A stretch of 64,000 bases of DNA from an uncultured Litoreibacter sp. Its GTDB lineage: Bacteria > Pseudomonadota > Alphaproteobacteria > Rhodobacterales > Rhodobacteraceae. Positions within the stretch are counted from its first letter, which is position 1; every line of letters begins with the position of its first letter. Positions 1 to 7,426 of this stretch are shown here, one piece after another. The notes beneath the pieces were generated by a model. It was given only the letters and a program-made list of their open reading frames with translations. It was not told the origin of the DNA and made no database searches. The stretch covers positions 1,478,001 through 1,542,000 of the forward strand of contig CANLUY010000001.1 of NCBI GenBank assembly GCA_947494435.1. Direction: 5' to 3'. The position numbers and the translations under genes are program-made.

Positions 1-1
1 G

Positions 2-271
2 TTTGATGCGGTGGAGATCGTTTCAGAGAAAGTTCCGCAGACTTATATGCGGGCTTTTATGCGGCATGGGGATGGGCCGGAGCGGGCGGTTATGGTGGGC
101 AATTCCATGAAGTCAGATGTTGTGCCCGCGATTGATGCGGGCGGCTGGGGGGTGCATGTGCCAGCTAAATATGAATGGGAGATCGAGCGGGCGGAGGCGC
201 CGGTGGATCATCCCAGATTTCGGGTTTTGAGGGACCTGAGCGGGCTTGTCCCGATGTTGGACGAGCTGTGA
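2..271 (+). CDS. HAD-family hydrolase, C-terminal part (cut by window edge)
   Basis: The reading frame is open from the first bases of the window, so the true start lies upstream and only about 90 C-terminal residues are seen. VMVGNSMKSDVVPAIDAG fits the last HAD motif, in which a GN/GD-x(3-4)-D acidic pair binds Mg2+ in phosphatases and dehalogenases of the family; a hydrophobic stretch and a Pro follow, as is usual. The nucleophile motif DxD would lie in the missing part, so the substrate cannot be named. A GC-rich palindrome follows the stop codon, so the gene probably ends its transcript. The next gene, recR, is convergent. Confidence 0.75.
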   Translation, partial: FDAVEIVSEKVPQTYMRAFMRHGDGPERAVMVGNSMKSDVVPAIDAGGWGVHVPAKYEWEIERAEAPVDHPRFRVLRDLSGLVPMLDEL

Positions 272-278
272 TGCTGAA

Positions 279-296
279 TTCCCCGCGTGCGGGGAA
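279..296 (+). terminator. Palindrome after the HAD gene
   Basis: TTCCCCGC and GCGGGGAA form perfect 8-base arms around GT, followed by AT-rich sequence (AATTTATAAAT). The palindrome sits 8 bases after the HAD stop codon, between two convergent genes. A poly-T run is short, so termination is probable rather than certain. Confidence 0.5.
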
Positions 297-346
297 ATTT
301 ATAAATATCTGATTTTAAAAGATAGTCGTGAATTTTAAGGATTTCT

Positions 347-955
347 TTACATGGCTTTGCGGGCTTTGAGGGCGGCTGTGATTGTACCGTCATCAAGATA
401 GTCCAGCTCGCCACCAATGGGGACGCCTTGGGCAAGCGATGTGACGGTGATGGCGCGTTTTTCCAGCTCGCCTGCGATGTAATGGGCCGTGGTTTGGCCG
501 TCGATGGTGGCGTTGAGCGCCAGAATGACTTCGGTGATGCCCTCGGAGGAGACACGGTCCATCAGTTTGGGAATGCGCAATTCATCGGGGCCTATGGCGT
601 CGAGCGCGCTGAGCGTGCCGCCGAGCACATGATAACGGCCTTTGAAGACGGCGGCGCGTTCCATCGCCCAAAGATCGGCGACATCTTCGACGACGCAAAT
701 CTCGCCATTTGCACGTTTCGGGCTGTCGCAGATATCGCAGGTGTCAGACGTGCCGACATTGCCGCAATTGAGGCACTCACGCGCCGTTGCCGCGACTGTT
801 TGCAAGACATCCGACAGTGGCGTCATGAGAAGCGCACGTTTCTTGATCATGTGCAACACGGCGCGACGCGCCGAGCGGGGCCCGAGGCCGGGTAGTTTGG
901 CCATCATCTCGATCAGGGCGTCTATGTCTTTGGTGTTGGACAATGGAGGTGGCAC
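347..955 (-). CDS. recR: Recombination mediator protein RecR
   Basis: RecR works with RecF and RecO to load RecA on gapped DNA in the cytoplasm. The protein has the N-terminal helix-hairpin-helix ([15 protein letters not shown], residues 21-35), a four-cysteine zinc site (C61, C64, C73, C76) and a Toprim domain ([12 protein letters not shown] onward) ending in [15 protein letters not shown], the typical RecR C-terminus. At 202 residues it is full length. The assigned start is a GTG; a TTG four codons in (MSNTKDID) would also fit the family, and neither has a strong ribosome site. It lies downstream of ybaB in the widely conserved dnaX-ybaB-recR order, separated by a structured 83-base gap. 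Confidence 0.96.
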   Translation of the reverse strand: MPPPLSNTKDIDALIEMMAKLPGLGPRSARRAVLHMIKKRALLMTPLSDVLQTVAATARECLNCGNVGTSDTCDICDSPKRANGEICVVEDVADLWAMERAAVFKGRYHVLGGTLSALDAIGPDELRIPKLMDRVSSEGITEVILALNATIDGQTTAHYIAGELEKRAITVTSLAQGVPIGGELDYLDDGTITAALKARKAM

Positions 956-970
956 CTAGCTTGGATTGGT

Positions 971-1038
971 GTGGGACTCCGCCAAAATGCTGTGCATTTT
1001 CACTCTGTCCCACCGGTCGCATTGCCGGGCAATGCGAC
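971..1038. repeat. Two stacked hairpins between ybaB and recR
   Basis: Two structures fill most of the ybaB-recR gap. The first is nested: GTGGGAC (971-977) pairs with GTCCCAC (1007-1013), enclosing AAAATGC-TGT-GCATTTT (984-1000). The second is GTCGCATTGCC (1016-1026) and GGCAATGCGAC (1028-1038), perfect 11-base arms ending at the ybaB stop codon. No T-run follows on the minus strand, so they look like processing or attenuation structures, or a dispersed palindromic element, rather than a simple terminator. Confidence 0.55.
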
Positions 1039-1383
1039 TCAAAAAGGCAACTTCATACCAGCGGGGAGACCCATGCCTTCGGTGAGTTTGCCCATCTCTT
1101 CTTGCGCTTTCGTTTGCGCCTTCCCTTGGGCGTCTTTGATGGCCGCGAGGATCAGGTCTTCGACCACTTCTTTTTCTTCGGGATGGAAGATGGAGGGGTC
1201 AATATCGAGCGCGGTGATCACACCTTTGGCCGTGGATGTGGCTTTCACCAGTCCTGCACCGCTTTCGCCGGTGACGGTCATATTTTCCAGCTCTTCCTGC
1301 ATTTCGCCCATTTTGGCCTGCATTTCCTGAGCTTTTTTCATCATTCCGGCCATATCGCCGAGACCGCCTAGTCCTTTGAGCAT
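1039..1383 (-). CDS. ybaB: Nucleoid-associated protein, YbaB/EbfC family
   Basis: A 114-residue protein with the YbaB/EbfC pattern: glycine- and methionine-rich N-terminus (MLKGLGGLGDMAGMMKKAQ), a helix of MQEELEN repeats, the beta strand MTVTGESGAGLVKATSTAKG, and IDPSIFHPEEKEVVEDLILAAIKDAQ. The family forms dimers that bind DNA and coat the nucleoid. The start ATG is preceded by GGAGA at good spacing. It sits between dnaX and recR as in most bacteria, but here an unrelated membrane gene lies between it and dnaX. Confidence 0.95.
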   Translation of the reverse strand: MLKGLGGLGDMAGMMKKAQEMQAKMGEMQEELENMTVTGESGAGLVKATSTAKGVITALDIDPSIFHPEEKEVVEDLILAAIKDAQGKAQTKAQEEMGKLTEGMGLPAGMKLPF

Positions 1384-1399
1384 GAAGTGTCTCCGTGTG

Positions 1400-1948
1400 T
1401 CAGAGCCGCGTCTCGCGCGGCAGGGTGTATAGGATCATTGCGATACATATTGCAGTGACAGCGCTGATGAACAAGATGGGGGAGCCGATACAGCCCTGAG
1501 AAATCGCGAGAGAGCTTGTCATATGTTCACTCGCGAATGTCACGAAGGTGACGAGACCTGACCAGAGCAAAACCACCGCCAAAGCGCCCCATTGGCTGCG
1601 TTTGAAGATGACAATCGCGCTGGCGGCGAGCAACAACAGCGAGGGCAGCATCGTGAAAAGGTAGATGGCTTCCTGCCACGCAGGTGTGGGGGTGCCGGGG
1701 GTCCAGTTTGGTCTGAGTTTGTGACAGACCTCTGCCAGAGCGGGGCCTGGGATGAGGGTTGCGAGTGTAAGGGTTTTTAGGGAGATCGGGTGACGCTCCC
1801 GCTGAAGCGGGTCGCCCCACCCGCCCTCCCGTATGTGCGCGAGAGGGGCGAATAGGTGCCGGCCCGCCAAAAATCTTTGATTTTTCGCTACACCGCACTT
1901 GGTTGATCCGCTGCGCGGCTCAACCATCTTCAAAGGGATCCCACTCAT
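1400..1948 (-). CDS. Small membrane protein of unknown function, start uncertain
   Basis: The C-terminal ~110 residues look real. A signal-like segment LKTLTLATLIPGPALA precedes three hydrophobic spans (FTMLPSLLLLAASAIVIF, WGALAVVLLWSGLVTFVTF and ILFISAVTAICIAMILY). The reading frame upstream of the signal segment runs through a palindrome-rich element (1798-1925) and into the end of dnaX, and holds no ATG, GTG or TTG close to the signal segment. An ATG at 1948 with GGAAG six bases upstream is the best visible start, giving a long non-hydrophobic leader; otherwise the original start may have been lost. The gene is 16 bases from ybaB and interrupts the usual dnaX-ybaB pair. I do not recognise the family. 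Confidence 0.55.
   Translation of the reverse strand: MSGIPLKMVEPRSGSTKCGVAKNQRFLAGRHLFAPLAHIREGGWGDPLQRERHPISLKTLTLATLIPGPALAEVCHKLRPNWTPGTPTPAWQEAIYLFTMLPSLLLLAASAIVIFKRSQWGALAVVLLWSGLVTFVTFASEHMTSSLAISQGCIGSPILFISAVTAICIAMILYTLPRETRL
1798..1925. repeat. Palindrome-rich element at the dnaX 3' end
   Basis: Three separate hairpins occur within about 130 bases: CCCGC-TGAA-GCGGG (1798-1811), AAAAATC-TTT-GATTTTT (1869-1885), and GGTTGA-T-CCGC...GCGG-C-TCAACC (1901-1925). The last one overlaps the dnaX stop codon (1920-1922). The layout suggests an intergenic mosaic element of the kind scattered through bacterial chromosomes. No second copy was noticed in this window, so repetition is not shown here. 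Confidence 0.45.
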
Positions 1949-3656
1949 CTTCAACTTCCGGCAGGGCTTCCACAGCGGCTTCCTGCACCAGCTCTTCCGG
2001 TGTGACGACGTTTAGAATCTCGGCATTCGGGAAGGCTTGCAGGACGGCTTGCATCATCGGATGCGCGCGGGCTTCTTCTTTCAAGGCATTAGCGGCGGCG
2101 TCACGTTCGGAGGCGATGGTTGGCGCGCCGCCTTCATTGACGACGGTAACGGCCCAGCGATTGCCGGTCCATTGTTGCAAGCGTGCGCCCAGTTTTGCAG
2201 CGAGGTCACGCGGGGCGCGGTCTGTCGGGACAAACTCGATCCGGCCCGGGGCGTAGCTGGCCAGTTGTAACGTGGTTTCGACATCAATCAGGAGTTTCGC
2301 GTCACGGTTGGCGCGAATGAGTTCGACCACCTGATCGAAGCGCGCGAAACGGGCGAGCGCGTCTTCGGGGTCTTGGGCCAGTGCGGTGGCAGCACCCGAT
2401 CCTTGAACGGCACCGACGCTGCTTTGCGCGCGTGCGGTGGTCATGCCGCCGGAGCTTTGTGGCGCTTGTCCGCCCGAGGGGGGAGGAGGTGGCGGGGTGT
2501 CTTGGAGTTTGCGCACGAGCTCTTCGGGCGAAGGAAGATCGGCCATGTGTGTAAGGCGGATGATGGCCATTTCAGCGGCCATCATGGCGTTTGGTGCGGC
2601 GGCCACCTCTTCAAGGGCTTTGAGCAGCAATTGCCACATGCGCGACATGGCCCGCATGGGAAGCGCTTCAGCCATGACCTGACCACGAGTGCGTTCGTCG
2701 GGGCCGACCGTTGGATCATCGGCGGCTTCGGGTGTGATCTTGATGACGGAGACCCAGTGGGTGATTTCGGCCAGATCGCGCAGGACGGCCATTGGATCAG
2801 CGCCGTCGGCGTATTGTGAAGACAGTTCTTGCAGCGCGCCAGCGGCGTCGCCTTTCATGATGAGATCGAACAGGTCAAGGACACGACCGCGATCGGCAAG
2901 GCCCAGCATGGCGCGGACTTGCAGGGCGGTGGTTTCGCCTGCGCCGTGGCTTATGGCTTGGTCCATCAGGCTCATCGCATCGCGCACGGAACCTTCGGCG
3001 GCGCGGGTGATGAGGGCCAGCGCGTCCTCGTTGATCTGGGCGTTTTCCTTGGCGGCGACGGAGGCGAGGTGGGCAATCATTACTTCGGGCTCGATCCGGC
3101 GCAGGTCGAAGCGCTGGCAGCGCGACAGGACCGTGACGGGGACTTTGCGGATTTCTGTGGTGGCCATGATGAATTTGGTGTGGCCCATCGGTTCTTCGAG
3201 GGTCTTCAACAGCGCGTTGAACGCGGCTGTCGAGAGCATATGCACCTCGTCGATGATGAAGATTTTGTAGCGGCCTTCGGCGGGACGGGTGTTCGCCATG
3301 GCGTTGAGTTCACGGATATTATCAACGCCGGTCGATGATGCCGCGTCGATTTCGAGGACGTCGAAGAAGCGCCCTTCCGAGATGCCGATGCAGGATTTGC
3401 ACTGGCCGCAAGGCTCCGTCGTGGGGCCACCCTTGCCATCGGGGCCTGTGCAGTTGAGGCCTTTGGCGATGATGCGTGCGGTGGTGGTTTTGCCCGTGCC
3501 ACGGATGCCGGTCATCATGAAAGCATGGGCGATGCGGTCGGCGTCGAACGCGTTTTTCAGGGTGCGCACCATGGCGTCCTGACCGATCAGGTCGGCAAAG
3601 GTGGCGGGGCGGTATTTGCGCGCCAGTACCTGATAGGCTGTTGAAGTCTCGCTCAT
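1920..3656 (-). CDS. dnaX: DNA polymerase III subunits gamma and tau
   Basis: This is the clamp-loader ATPase of the replicase. From the chosen start the protein is 578 residues: YQVLARKYRP at the N-terminus, Walker A GIRGTGKTTT (~50), a four-cysteine zinc module (C...CGQCKSC), Walker B IFIIDEVHML, and sensor 1/SRC motif VTVLSRCQRFDLRR. The C-terminal tau part follows a Pro-rich linker (TPPPPPPSGG) and ends in an acidic tail EVEDEWDPFEDG. The start at 3656 has GAGGGTGG five bases upstream; a longer form from 3686 would add MQSSESMRVD and has no such site. It heads the dnaX-(membrane gene)-ybaB-recR group. Confidence 0.96.
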   Translation of the reverse strand: MSETSTAYQVLARKYRPATFADLIGQDAMVRTLKNAFDADRIAHAFMMTGIRGTGKTTTARIIAKGLNCTGPDGKGGPTTEPCGQCKSCIGISEGRFFDVLEIDAASSTGVDNIRELNAMANTRPAEGRYKIFIIDEVHMLSTAAFNALLKTLEEPMGHTKFIMATTEIRKVPVTVLSRCQRFDLRRIEPEVMIAHLASVAAKENAQINEDALALITRAAEGSVRDAMSLMDQAISHGAGETTALQVRAMLGLADRGRVLDLFDLIMKGDAAGALQELSSQYADGADPMAVLRDLAEITHWVSVIKITPEAADDPTVGPDERTRGQVMAEALPMRAMSRMWQLLLKALEEVAAAPNAMMAAEMAIIRLTHMADLPSPEELVRKLQDTPPPPPPSGGQAPQSSGGMTTARAQSSVGAVQGSGAATALAQDPEDALARFARFDQVVELIRANRDAKLLIDVETTLQLASYAPGRIEFVPTDRAPRDLAAKLGARLQQWTGNRWAVTVVNEGGAPTIASERDAAANALKEEARAHPMMQAVLQAFPNAEILNVVTPEELVQEAAVEALPEVEDEWDPFEDG

Positions 3657-3714
3657 GTCCACCCTCATGGATTCGCTGCTTTGCAAATCTAGGCGGCGGG
3701 GCGGGTAAGGTCCA

Positions 3715-4080
3715 CTAGAGACTCCACAAGATCGCGCCGGTGGCGATTGCTGCGATGGTCATGATCCCCGCGAGCGCGGTGTAGCTTCGGCTGGGTTGGG
3801 CGTTGGCGTCATTGTCATGCAGGCGTTCAAAGGTTTTCATGGCTTGATGGCGCGCGGCCCAGAAGATCGCGATGGCGGCGGCGAGGAAAATCGAGGCGAC
3901 GAGTTTGGCAGCCCACGTGGGTTCGAAATCCCCGAAGACGGCTTTGAGGCCGATGGCGACACCGATTGCGCCCAGCCCGGTGCCCATCCAGCTGGAGAAG
4001 GTGCGCTCGTTGGCCATGAGGGTGCGGTCCTCGGCCCATTTGGTGCGTTGGTCGGCGAGTTTTTCGGTTTCTTTGCTCAT
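3715..4080 (-). CDS. DUF202 (YidH-type) membrane protein
   Basis: The 121-residue protein begins MSKETEKLADQRTKWAEDRT and carries the DUF202 signature LMANERTFSSWMGTGLGAIGVAIGL, followed by three membrane spans (LGAIGVAIGLKAVF, LVASIFLAAAIAIFWAA and ALAGIMTIAAIATGAILWSL). DUF202 proteins are small inner-membrane proteins of unsettled function. The ATG overlaps the stop of the TetR gene (ATGA), so the two are translationally coupled, and the pair is probably controlled by the TetR sites upstream. The longer open frame to 4329 lies inside the TetR gene and is not used. Confidence 0.85.
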   Translation of the reverse strand: MSKETEKLADQRTKWAEDRTLMANERTFSSWMGTGLGAIGVAIGLKAVFGDFEPTWAAKLVASIFLAAAIAIFWAARHQAMKTFERLHDNDANAQPSRSYTALAGIMTIAAIATGAILWSL

Positions 4081-4628
4081 GTGAGATACCTTGGAAGGGT
4101 GCGCAGAACGTCGGACGAGCTGCGGGCGCGGGCGAGGGTCCAGCCGCCTTGGAGGGTGACGAAGAGATGTGTGGCGCGGTCCTCGGCTTCGTTTTCGGGA
4201 ATGCCGAGGCGAATAGCGTGCTGTGAGATGCGGGTGATCCAGGTTTCGAAGATTTGCTCGGACAGCTGGCGGAAGACAGCGTTTTGGGCGCCGGTGAGGA
4301 GCGTGCCAGAGATCGGGCAGCCGTTCCATTTGCCCATAAGGTCAAAGAGTTTGGCGAGTTTGTGGAAGAGGGTGGTCAGGCCAGTTTCGTAGTCGGGCGC
4401 GGGGACGAAAGCGTCGTCGATGACGCGAAGCATTTCGCGGGACGCGAAGTCGGCGGCGGCGATGGCGAGGTCGGATTTGCCTTTTTGGAAATGGTGGTAG
4501 AGCGAGCCTTTGGGCACTTTGGCATTGGCCAAAATCTCAGAAAGGCCGACGCCTTCATAGCCTTTTTCCTGAAACAGTTTTGCTGCGGTCCAGGCGAGTT
4601 TGTCTTTTGTTGTGCGGTTTTTTGCCAT
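4077..4628 (-). CDS. TetR-family repressor (LmrA/YxaF-like)
   Basis: A 183-residue regulator with the TetR helix-turn-helix at residues ~28-50 (VGLSEILANAKVPKGSLYHHFQKGKSDL) and a C-terminal ligand domain of the LmrA/YxaF kind (LMGKWNGCPISGTLLTGAQNAVFRQL). The gene is divergent from an alpha/beta hydrolase. The 75-base gap holds two palindromes, TAGACCGAATGGTCTA and TAGACCGATCAGTCTA, which match the TAGAC...GTCTA style of LmrA/QacR-type operators. It therefore probably represses itself, the coupled DUF202 gene and the hydrolase, with an unknown small-molecule inducer. Confidence 0.9.
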   Translation of the reverse strand: MAKNRTTKDKLAWTAAKLFQEKGYEGVGLSEILANAKVPKGSLYHHFQKGKSDLAIAAADFASREMLRVIDDAFVPAPDYETGLTTLFHKLAKLFDLMGKWNGCPISGTLLTGAQNAVFRQLSEQIFETWITRISQHAIRLGIPENEAEDRATHLFVTLQGGWTLARARSSSDVLRTLPRYLT

Positions 4629-4642
4629 GGTGTGAGTATTTC

Positions 4643-4689
4643 ACCCCTAGACCGAATGGTCTAGGGGTGTTATTAGACCGATCAGTCTA
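4643..4689. promoter_or_regulatory. Twin TetR operators in a divergent promoter
   Basis: Site 1 is ACCCCTAGACC-GAAT-GGTCTAGGGGT (4643-4668), with perfect 11-base arms. Site 2 is TAGACCGATCAGTCTA (4674-4689). Both share the core TAGACCGA and GTCTA, and their centres are 26 bases apart. They lie between the TetR start (4628) and the hydrolase start (4704), so binding would block both promoters. Confidence 0.8.
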
Positions 4690-4703
4690 GAGGGATATTT
4701 GAA

Positions 4704-5582
4704 ATGAATTTCAGGATCGAGACTGTGCCATCGGGTCAACCCATCCGCAAAGAGATCGAGGTCAGATCGGGCGCGTCCAAACTTGCGGGACAATTGTTCC
4801 ATCCATCTGGAAAGCCCAAGGCAGCCGTTATCATCAATGGGGCGACAGGTGTCCGGCAGCGCTATTATGAACCGTTCGCGACATGGCTGGCAGTAGAACA
4901 GGGCCTCGCGGTCATCACCTATGATTACCGTGATTTTGGCGCGTCCCTACGTGGCCCTCTAAGGGCTTCAAAAGCAACGATGGTTGATTGGTGTGTCCAT
5001 GATGCGGCGGCAGTGCGTGATCACGTGTGGAGTTTGTTGCCCGGAGTGCCGATCTGGCATGTGGGCCATTCGATTGGTGGTATGGGATTGGCGTTTCAAG
5101 ACGGCGTCAGCCAACTTGAGCGGGTGATAACTGTGGCCAGTGGACCTGTGCATTTGCGTGATCATCCGTGGCCCTACCGCGCGGTGGCAGGCGCGTTCTG
5201 GTATGGGCCGGGGCCGTTGGCGACGTCTTTGCTTGGCTATCTGCCCGGACGCAGGCTGAGGGTTGGACCGGACTTGCCAGCGGGCGTTTATTGGCAGTGG
5301 CGCAAATGGTGCACATCTGACGGGTTTTTCGCGCCAGATTTTGGTGGAACGATGCCGTATCCTGATTGGAACGCCGTAAAATGCCCCGTGAAGATCGTCA
5401 CGGCGTGTGATGATGATCTTGTGCCGCCGAAAGCGGTATGGCGGAGCATGGATTTTTACCGCTCGGCCGAGGCGAAAACACAGCTGACTTTAAGGCCTGA
5501 GAGATATGGTGTTGCCAAGATTGGGCATGTGGGGATGTTTACGGCGGAAATTGCGGCGTGTTGGGCGGATATAATTTCGTGA
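4704..5582 (+). CDS. Alpha/beta hydrolase, serine type
   Basis: A 292-residue single-domain alpha/beta hydrolase. The nucleophile elbow is GHSIGG (Ser ~123); the acid is probably in CDDDLVPPKAV and the base is the His in KIGHVGMF near the C-terminus. NGATGVRQRYYEPFATWLA gives the oxyanion region. There is no signal peptide, so it acts in the cytoplasm. The substrate is unknown; relatives are annotated as esterases or serine aminopeptidase-like proteins. The gene is under the twin TetR operators, which suggests a detoxifying or ester-cleaving role switched on by a foreign compound. Confidence 0.85.
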   Translation: MNFRIETVPSGQPIRKEIEVRSGASKLAGQLFHPSGKPKAAVIINGATGVRQRYYEPFATWLAVEQGLAVITYDYRDFGASLRGPLRASKATMVDWCVHDAAAVRDHVWSLLPGVPIWHVGHSIGGMGLAFQDGVSQLERVITVASGPVHLRDHPWPYRAVAGAFWYGPGPLATSLLGYLPGRRLRVGPDLPAGVYWQWRKWCTSDGFFAPDFGGTMPYPDWNAVKCPVKIVTACDDDLVPPKAVWRSMDFYRSAEAKTQLTLRPERYGVAKIGHVGMFTAEIAACWADIIS

Positions 5583-5644
5583 AGGAGTAGCGGGGGAGCC
5601 CTCTCGGTAAGTTTTCTGCGAAAACTGACCTGCCGGGGGGTATC

Positions 5645-5670
5645 GGCGCGTTTGCTTTGCAAACGGCGCC
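5645..5670 (-). terminator. Hairpin downstream of the SRP RNA
   Basis: GTTTGC-TTT-GCAAAC (5650-5664) is extended by GGCGC (5645-5649) and GCGCC (5666-5670) across a one-base bulge. It begins 7 bases after the 3' end of the SRP RNA on the minus strand. There is no clear U-run, so it may be a terminator or a 3'-processing boundary. Confidence 0.45.
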
Positions 5671-5676
5671 TTAGGT

Positions 5677-5770
5677 GAGAGGTTGGACATCGACCCAAGT
5701 GGGGCTCGTTGTGGCTGCTTCCTTCCGGACCTGACCAGGTTGGCGAGGCACTTGCCCGCGCCAACCCCTC
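5677..5770 (-). ncRNA. ffs: Signal recognition particle RNA (4.5S type)
   Basis: On the minus strand the sequence contains the near-invariant SRP domain IV core CAGGTCCGGAAGGAAGCAGC, with the GGAA-type tetraloop and the asymmetric internal loop that bind Ffh. The ends GAGGGGTTGG (5770-5761) and CCAACCTCTC (5686-5677) pair with one wobble, giving a single ~94-nt rod of the short proteobacterial type. The RNA forms the targeting particle for inner-membrane proteins. It is antisense to the leader of nudC. Confidence 0.95.
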
Positions 5771-5843
5771 GATCCTTGATATAAGCGGGCCTTGCCATTC
5801 TTGCAAGACGGTGCATTTTGCACTCCGAGAGAAGGGCAGCGAT

Positions 5844-6809
5844 ATGAAAATAGCGGAAACAGTGACCTTTGGCGGATCGGGGTTGGACCGCGCCGCGCAG
5901 TTGCGCGGGAATGCAGAAGCCTTGGCCGGGATGCTGGCCGACACTACTACCGGCGTTTTGCCGATATGGCGTGGAAAACCTTTGATTGCTGGGGAAGAGC
6001 GCACTGCGCCGGGGTGGCTCGCTGCAGATCATGAGATATTCGCCCATGCGGATGAGGCACCGATTTTTCTGGGGCTTGATGAAGGCGTTGCACGGTTTGC
6101 GCGCGATATCTCCACTTGGGAACCGGCAGAAGCCGCGGAAACACTGGGGGCGTTTCTTGACCCGTCCGAGCAGCATTTTCCGGGATTGCCGTCAGATCAC
6201 CGATTCTCAGAATTGCGGGCGATTATGACGGGGCTTAACCCGCGCGATGCGGAGCTGATTGCGACGGCCAAGGCGGTGAGCGCGTGGCACGACACGCATG
6301 GGTTTTGCGCACGCTGCGGAGCCAAGTCGGAGATTACGATGGCGGGGTGGCAGCGCGACTGCGCGGCTTGTGGCGGTCATCATTTCCCGCGCACTGATCC
6401 GGTTGTGATCATGTTGATTACGCGGGGCAATTCCGTGTTGATGGGCCGTTCTCCGGGATGGCCTGAAGGGATGTATTCGCTTTTGGCGGGGTTCATTGAA
6501 CCCGGTGAGACGATGGAAGCAGCTGTGCGGCGTGAGACATTTGAAGAGGCAGGGGTCGAGGTTGGTGCTGTGGAATATCTGGCCTCGCAACCGTGGCCCT
6601 TTCCGGCATCGCTGATGTTTGGCGCGCATGGTCACGCCACCAGTAGCGAGATCAAGATTGATCCCGAAGAGATCGAAGATGCGTTCTGGGTGACGCGTGA
6701 AGAGATGTTAGAGACGTTTGCGGGCAACAATCCGAAAATGAAGCCTGCGCGAGAAGGGGCGATTGCGCATTTCATATTGCTTAACTGGCTGCGGGATAGA
6801 TTAGACTAG
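5844..6809 (+). CDS. nudC: NAD(+) diphosphatase, Nudix family
   Basis: The protein hydrolyses NAD(H) to NMN(H) and AMP and may remove NAD caps from RNA. From the ATG at 5844 it is 321 residues. It has a zinc ribbon (CARC...CAAC) followed by HHFPRTDPVVIML, the Nudix box GFIEPGETMEAAVRRETFEEAG, and the NADH-pyrophosphatase signature SQPWPFPASLMFG after it. An in-frame extension upstream to 5709 runs through the SRP RNA locus on the other strand and is not believed to be coding. Confidence 0.93.
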   Translation: MKIAETVTFGGSGLDRAAQLRGNAEALAGMLADTTTGVLPIWRGKPLIAGEERTAPGWLAADHEIFAHADEAPIFLGLDEGVARFARDISTWEPAEAAETLGAFLDPSEQHFPGLPSDHRFSELRAIMTGLNPRDAELIATAKAVSAWHDTHGFCARCGAKSEITMAGWQRDCAACGGHHFPRTDPVVIMLITRGNSVLMGRSPGWPEGMYSLLAGFIEPGETMEAAVRRETFEEAGVEVGAVEYLASQPWPFPASLMFGAHGHATSSEIKIDPEEIEDAFWVTREEMLETFAGNNPKMKPAREGAIAHFILLNWLRDRLD

Positions 6810-6838
6810 CCCGACACGCGACCAGCCAACGGACCGAC

Positions 6839-7318
6839 ATGAAATTTTCGACCAAAGAAGATCTGGAAGTTCCAATTGATGATGTCTTTGAGATGTTGTC
6901 GGATTTTGAAGGATTCGAACGGGCTGCAATGCGCCATGGGGCCGAAGTGTCGCGCCGAGGCGACGGGCACAGTCTTGACACGGGGCTTGAATGGCAGGTG
7001 AAAGCCACGTTTCGTGGCAAGCTGCGTGAGTTCGACGTGACTTTGGCTGATTATGACAAGCCGAACCATATGAAGTTCGATGCGGTGTCGAATGCAATGC
7101 AAAGCACGTTTCTGGTGGAGCTGGTGGCCCTGTCGCGGAATCGCACGCGGATGCGGGCGGAGCTTGATGTGAGGCCGAAGACACTTTCGGCACGCTTGCT
7201 GATGCAATCCGCAAAGCTGGCACGCAATACGCTCAACCGGCGCTACAAGACCCGAATCGCGCATTTCGCGGAAGATTTGGAAGACCGTCACAAGAAAGCC
7301 CTGCGCGCGACAAGCTGA
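6839..7318 (+). CDS. SRPBCC (START-like) family protein
   Basis: A 159-residue cytoplasmic protein with the helix-grip fold pattern: the N-terminal strand MKFSTKEDLEVPIDDVFEMLSDFEGFE, central strands GLEWQVKATFRGKLREFDV, and a long C-terminal helix. Proteins of this fold bind hydrophobic ligands in a pocket; some act as polyketide cyclases or coenzyme Q chaperones. Nothing visible tells which. It follows nudC by 29 bases and may be cotranscribed. A hairpin 45 bases downstream probably ends the unit. Confidence 0.7.
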   Translation: MKFSTKEDLEVPIDDVFEMLSDFEGFERAAMRHGAEVSRRGDGHSLDTGLEWQVKATFRGKLREFDVTLADYDKPNHMKFDAVSNAMQSTFLVELVALSRNRTRMRAELDVRPKTLSARLLMQSAKLARNTLNRRYKTRIAHFAEDLEDRHKKALRATS

Positions 7319-7362
7319 TCCAAAGGGGCGCCTTGCGGCGCGCACGATGCTTTTGCGTTCTT

Positions 7363-7381
7363 GGGAGAGCTTTGCTCTCCC
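7363..7381. terminator. Hairpin between convergent SRPBCC and pheA genes
   Basis: GGGAGAGC-TTT-GCTCTCCC forms perfect 8-base arms between two convergent genes, so it can serve both strands. Poly-T is not obvious on either side. Confidence 0.5.
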
Positions 7382-7426
7382 GCCACGCGGGCACCCCTCT
7401 CAGCATCTTTTCGGCGAAAAGAAGCG

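Noticed and set aside
5709-5843. N-terminal extension of nudC
   Set aside because: It would be translated through the SRP RNA locus; the conserved part starts after the ATG at 5844.
5456-6176. Long minus-strand open frames (182 and 228 residues) over the hydrolase end, SRP RNA and nudC start
   Set aside because: They cross the SRP RNA and lie antisense to nudC, with no family motifs; the SRP RNA and Nudix signatures explain the region.
7321-7426. CRISPR-like or mobile repeat in the GC-rich gap before pheA
   Set aside because: Only one hairpin is seen, with no regular repeat-spacer pattern and no transposase nearby.
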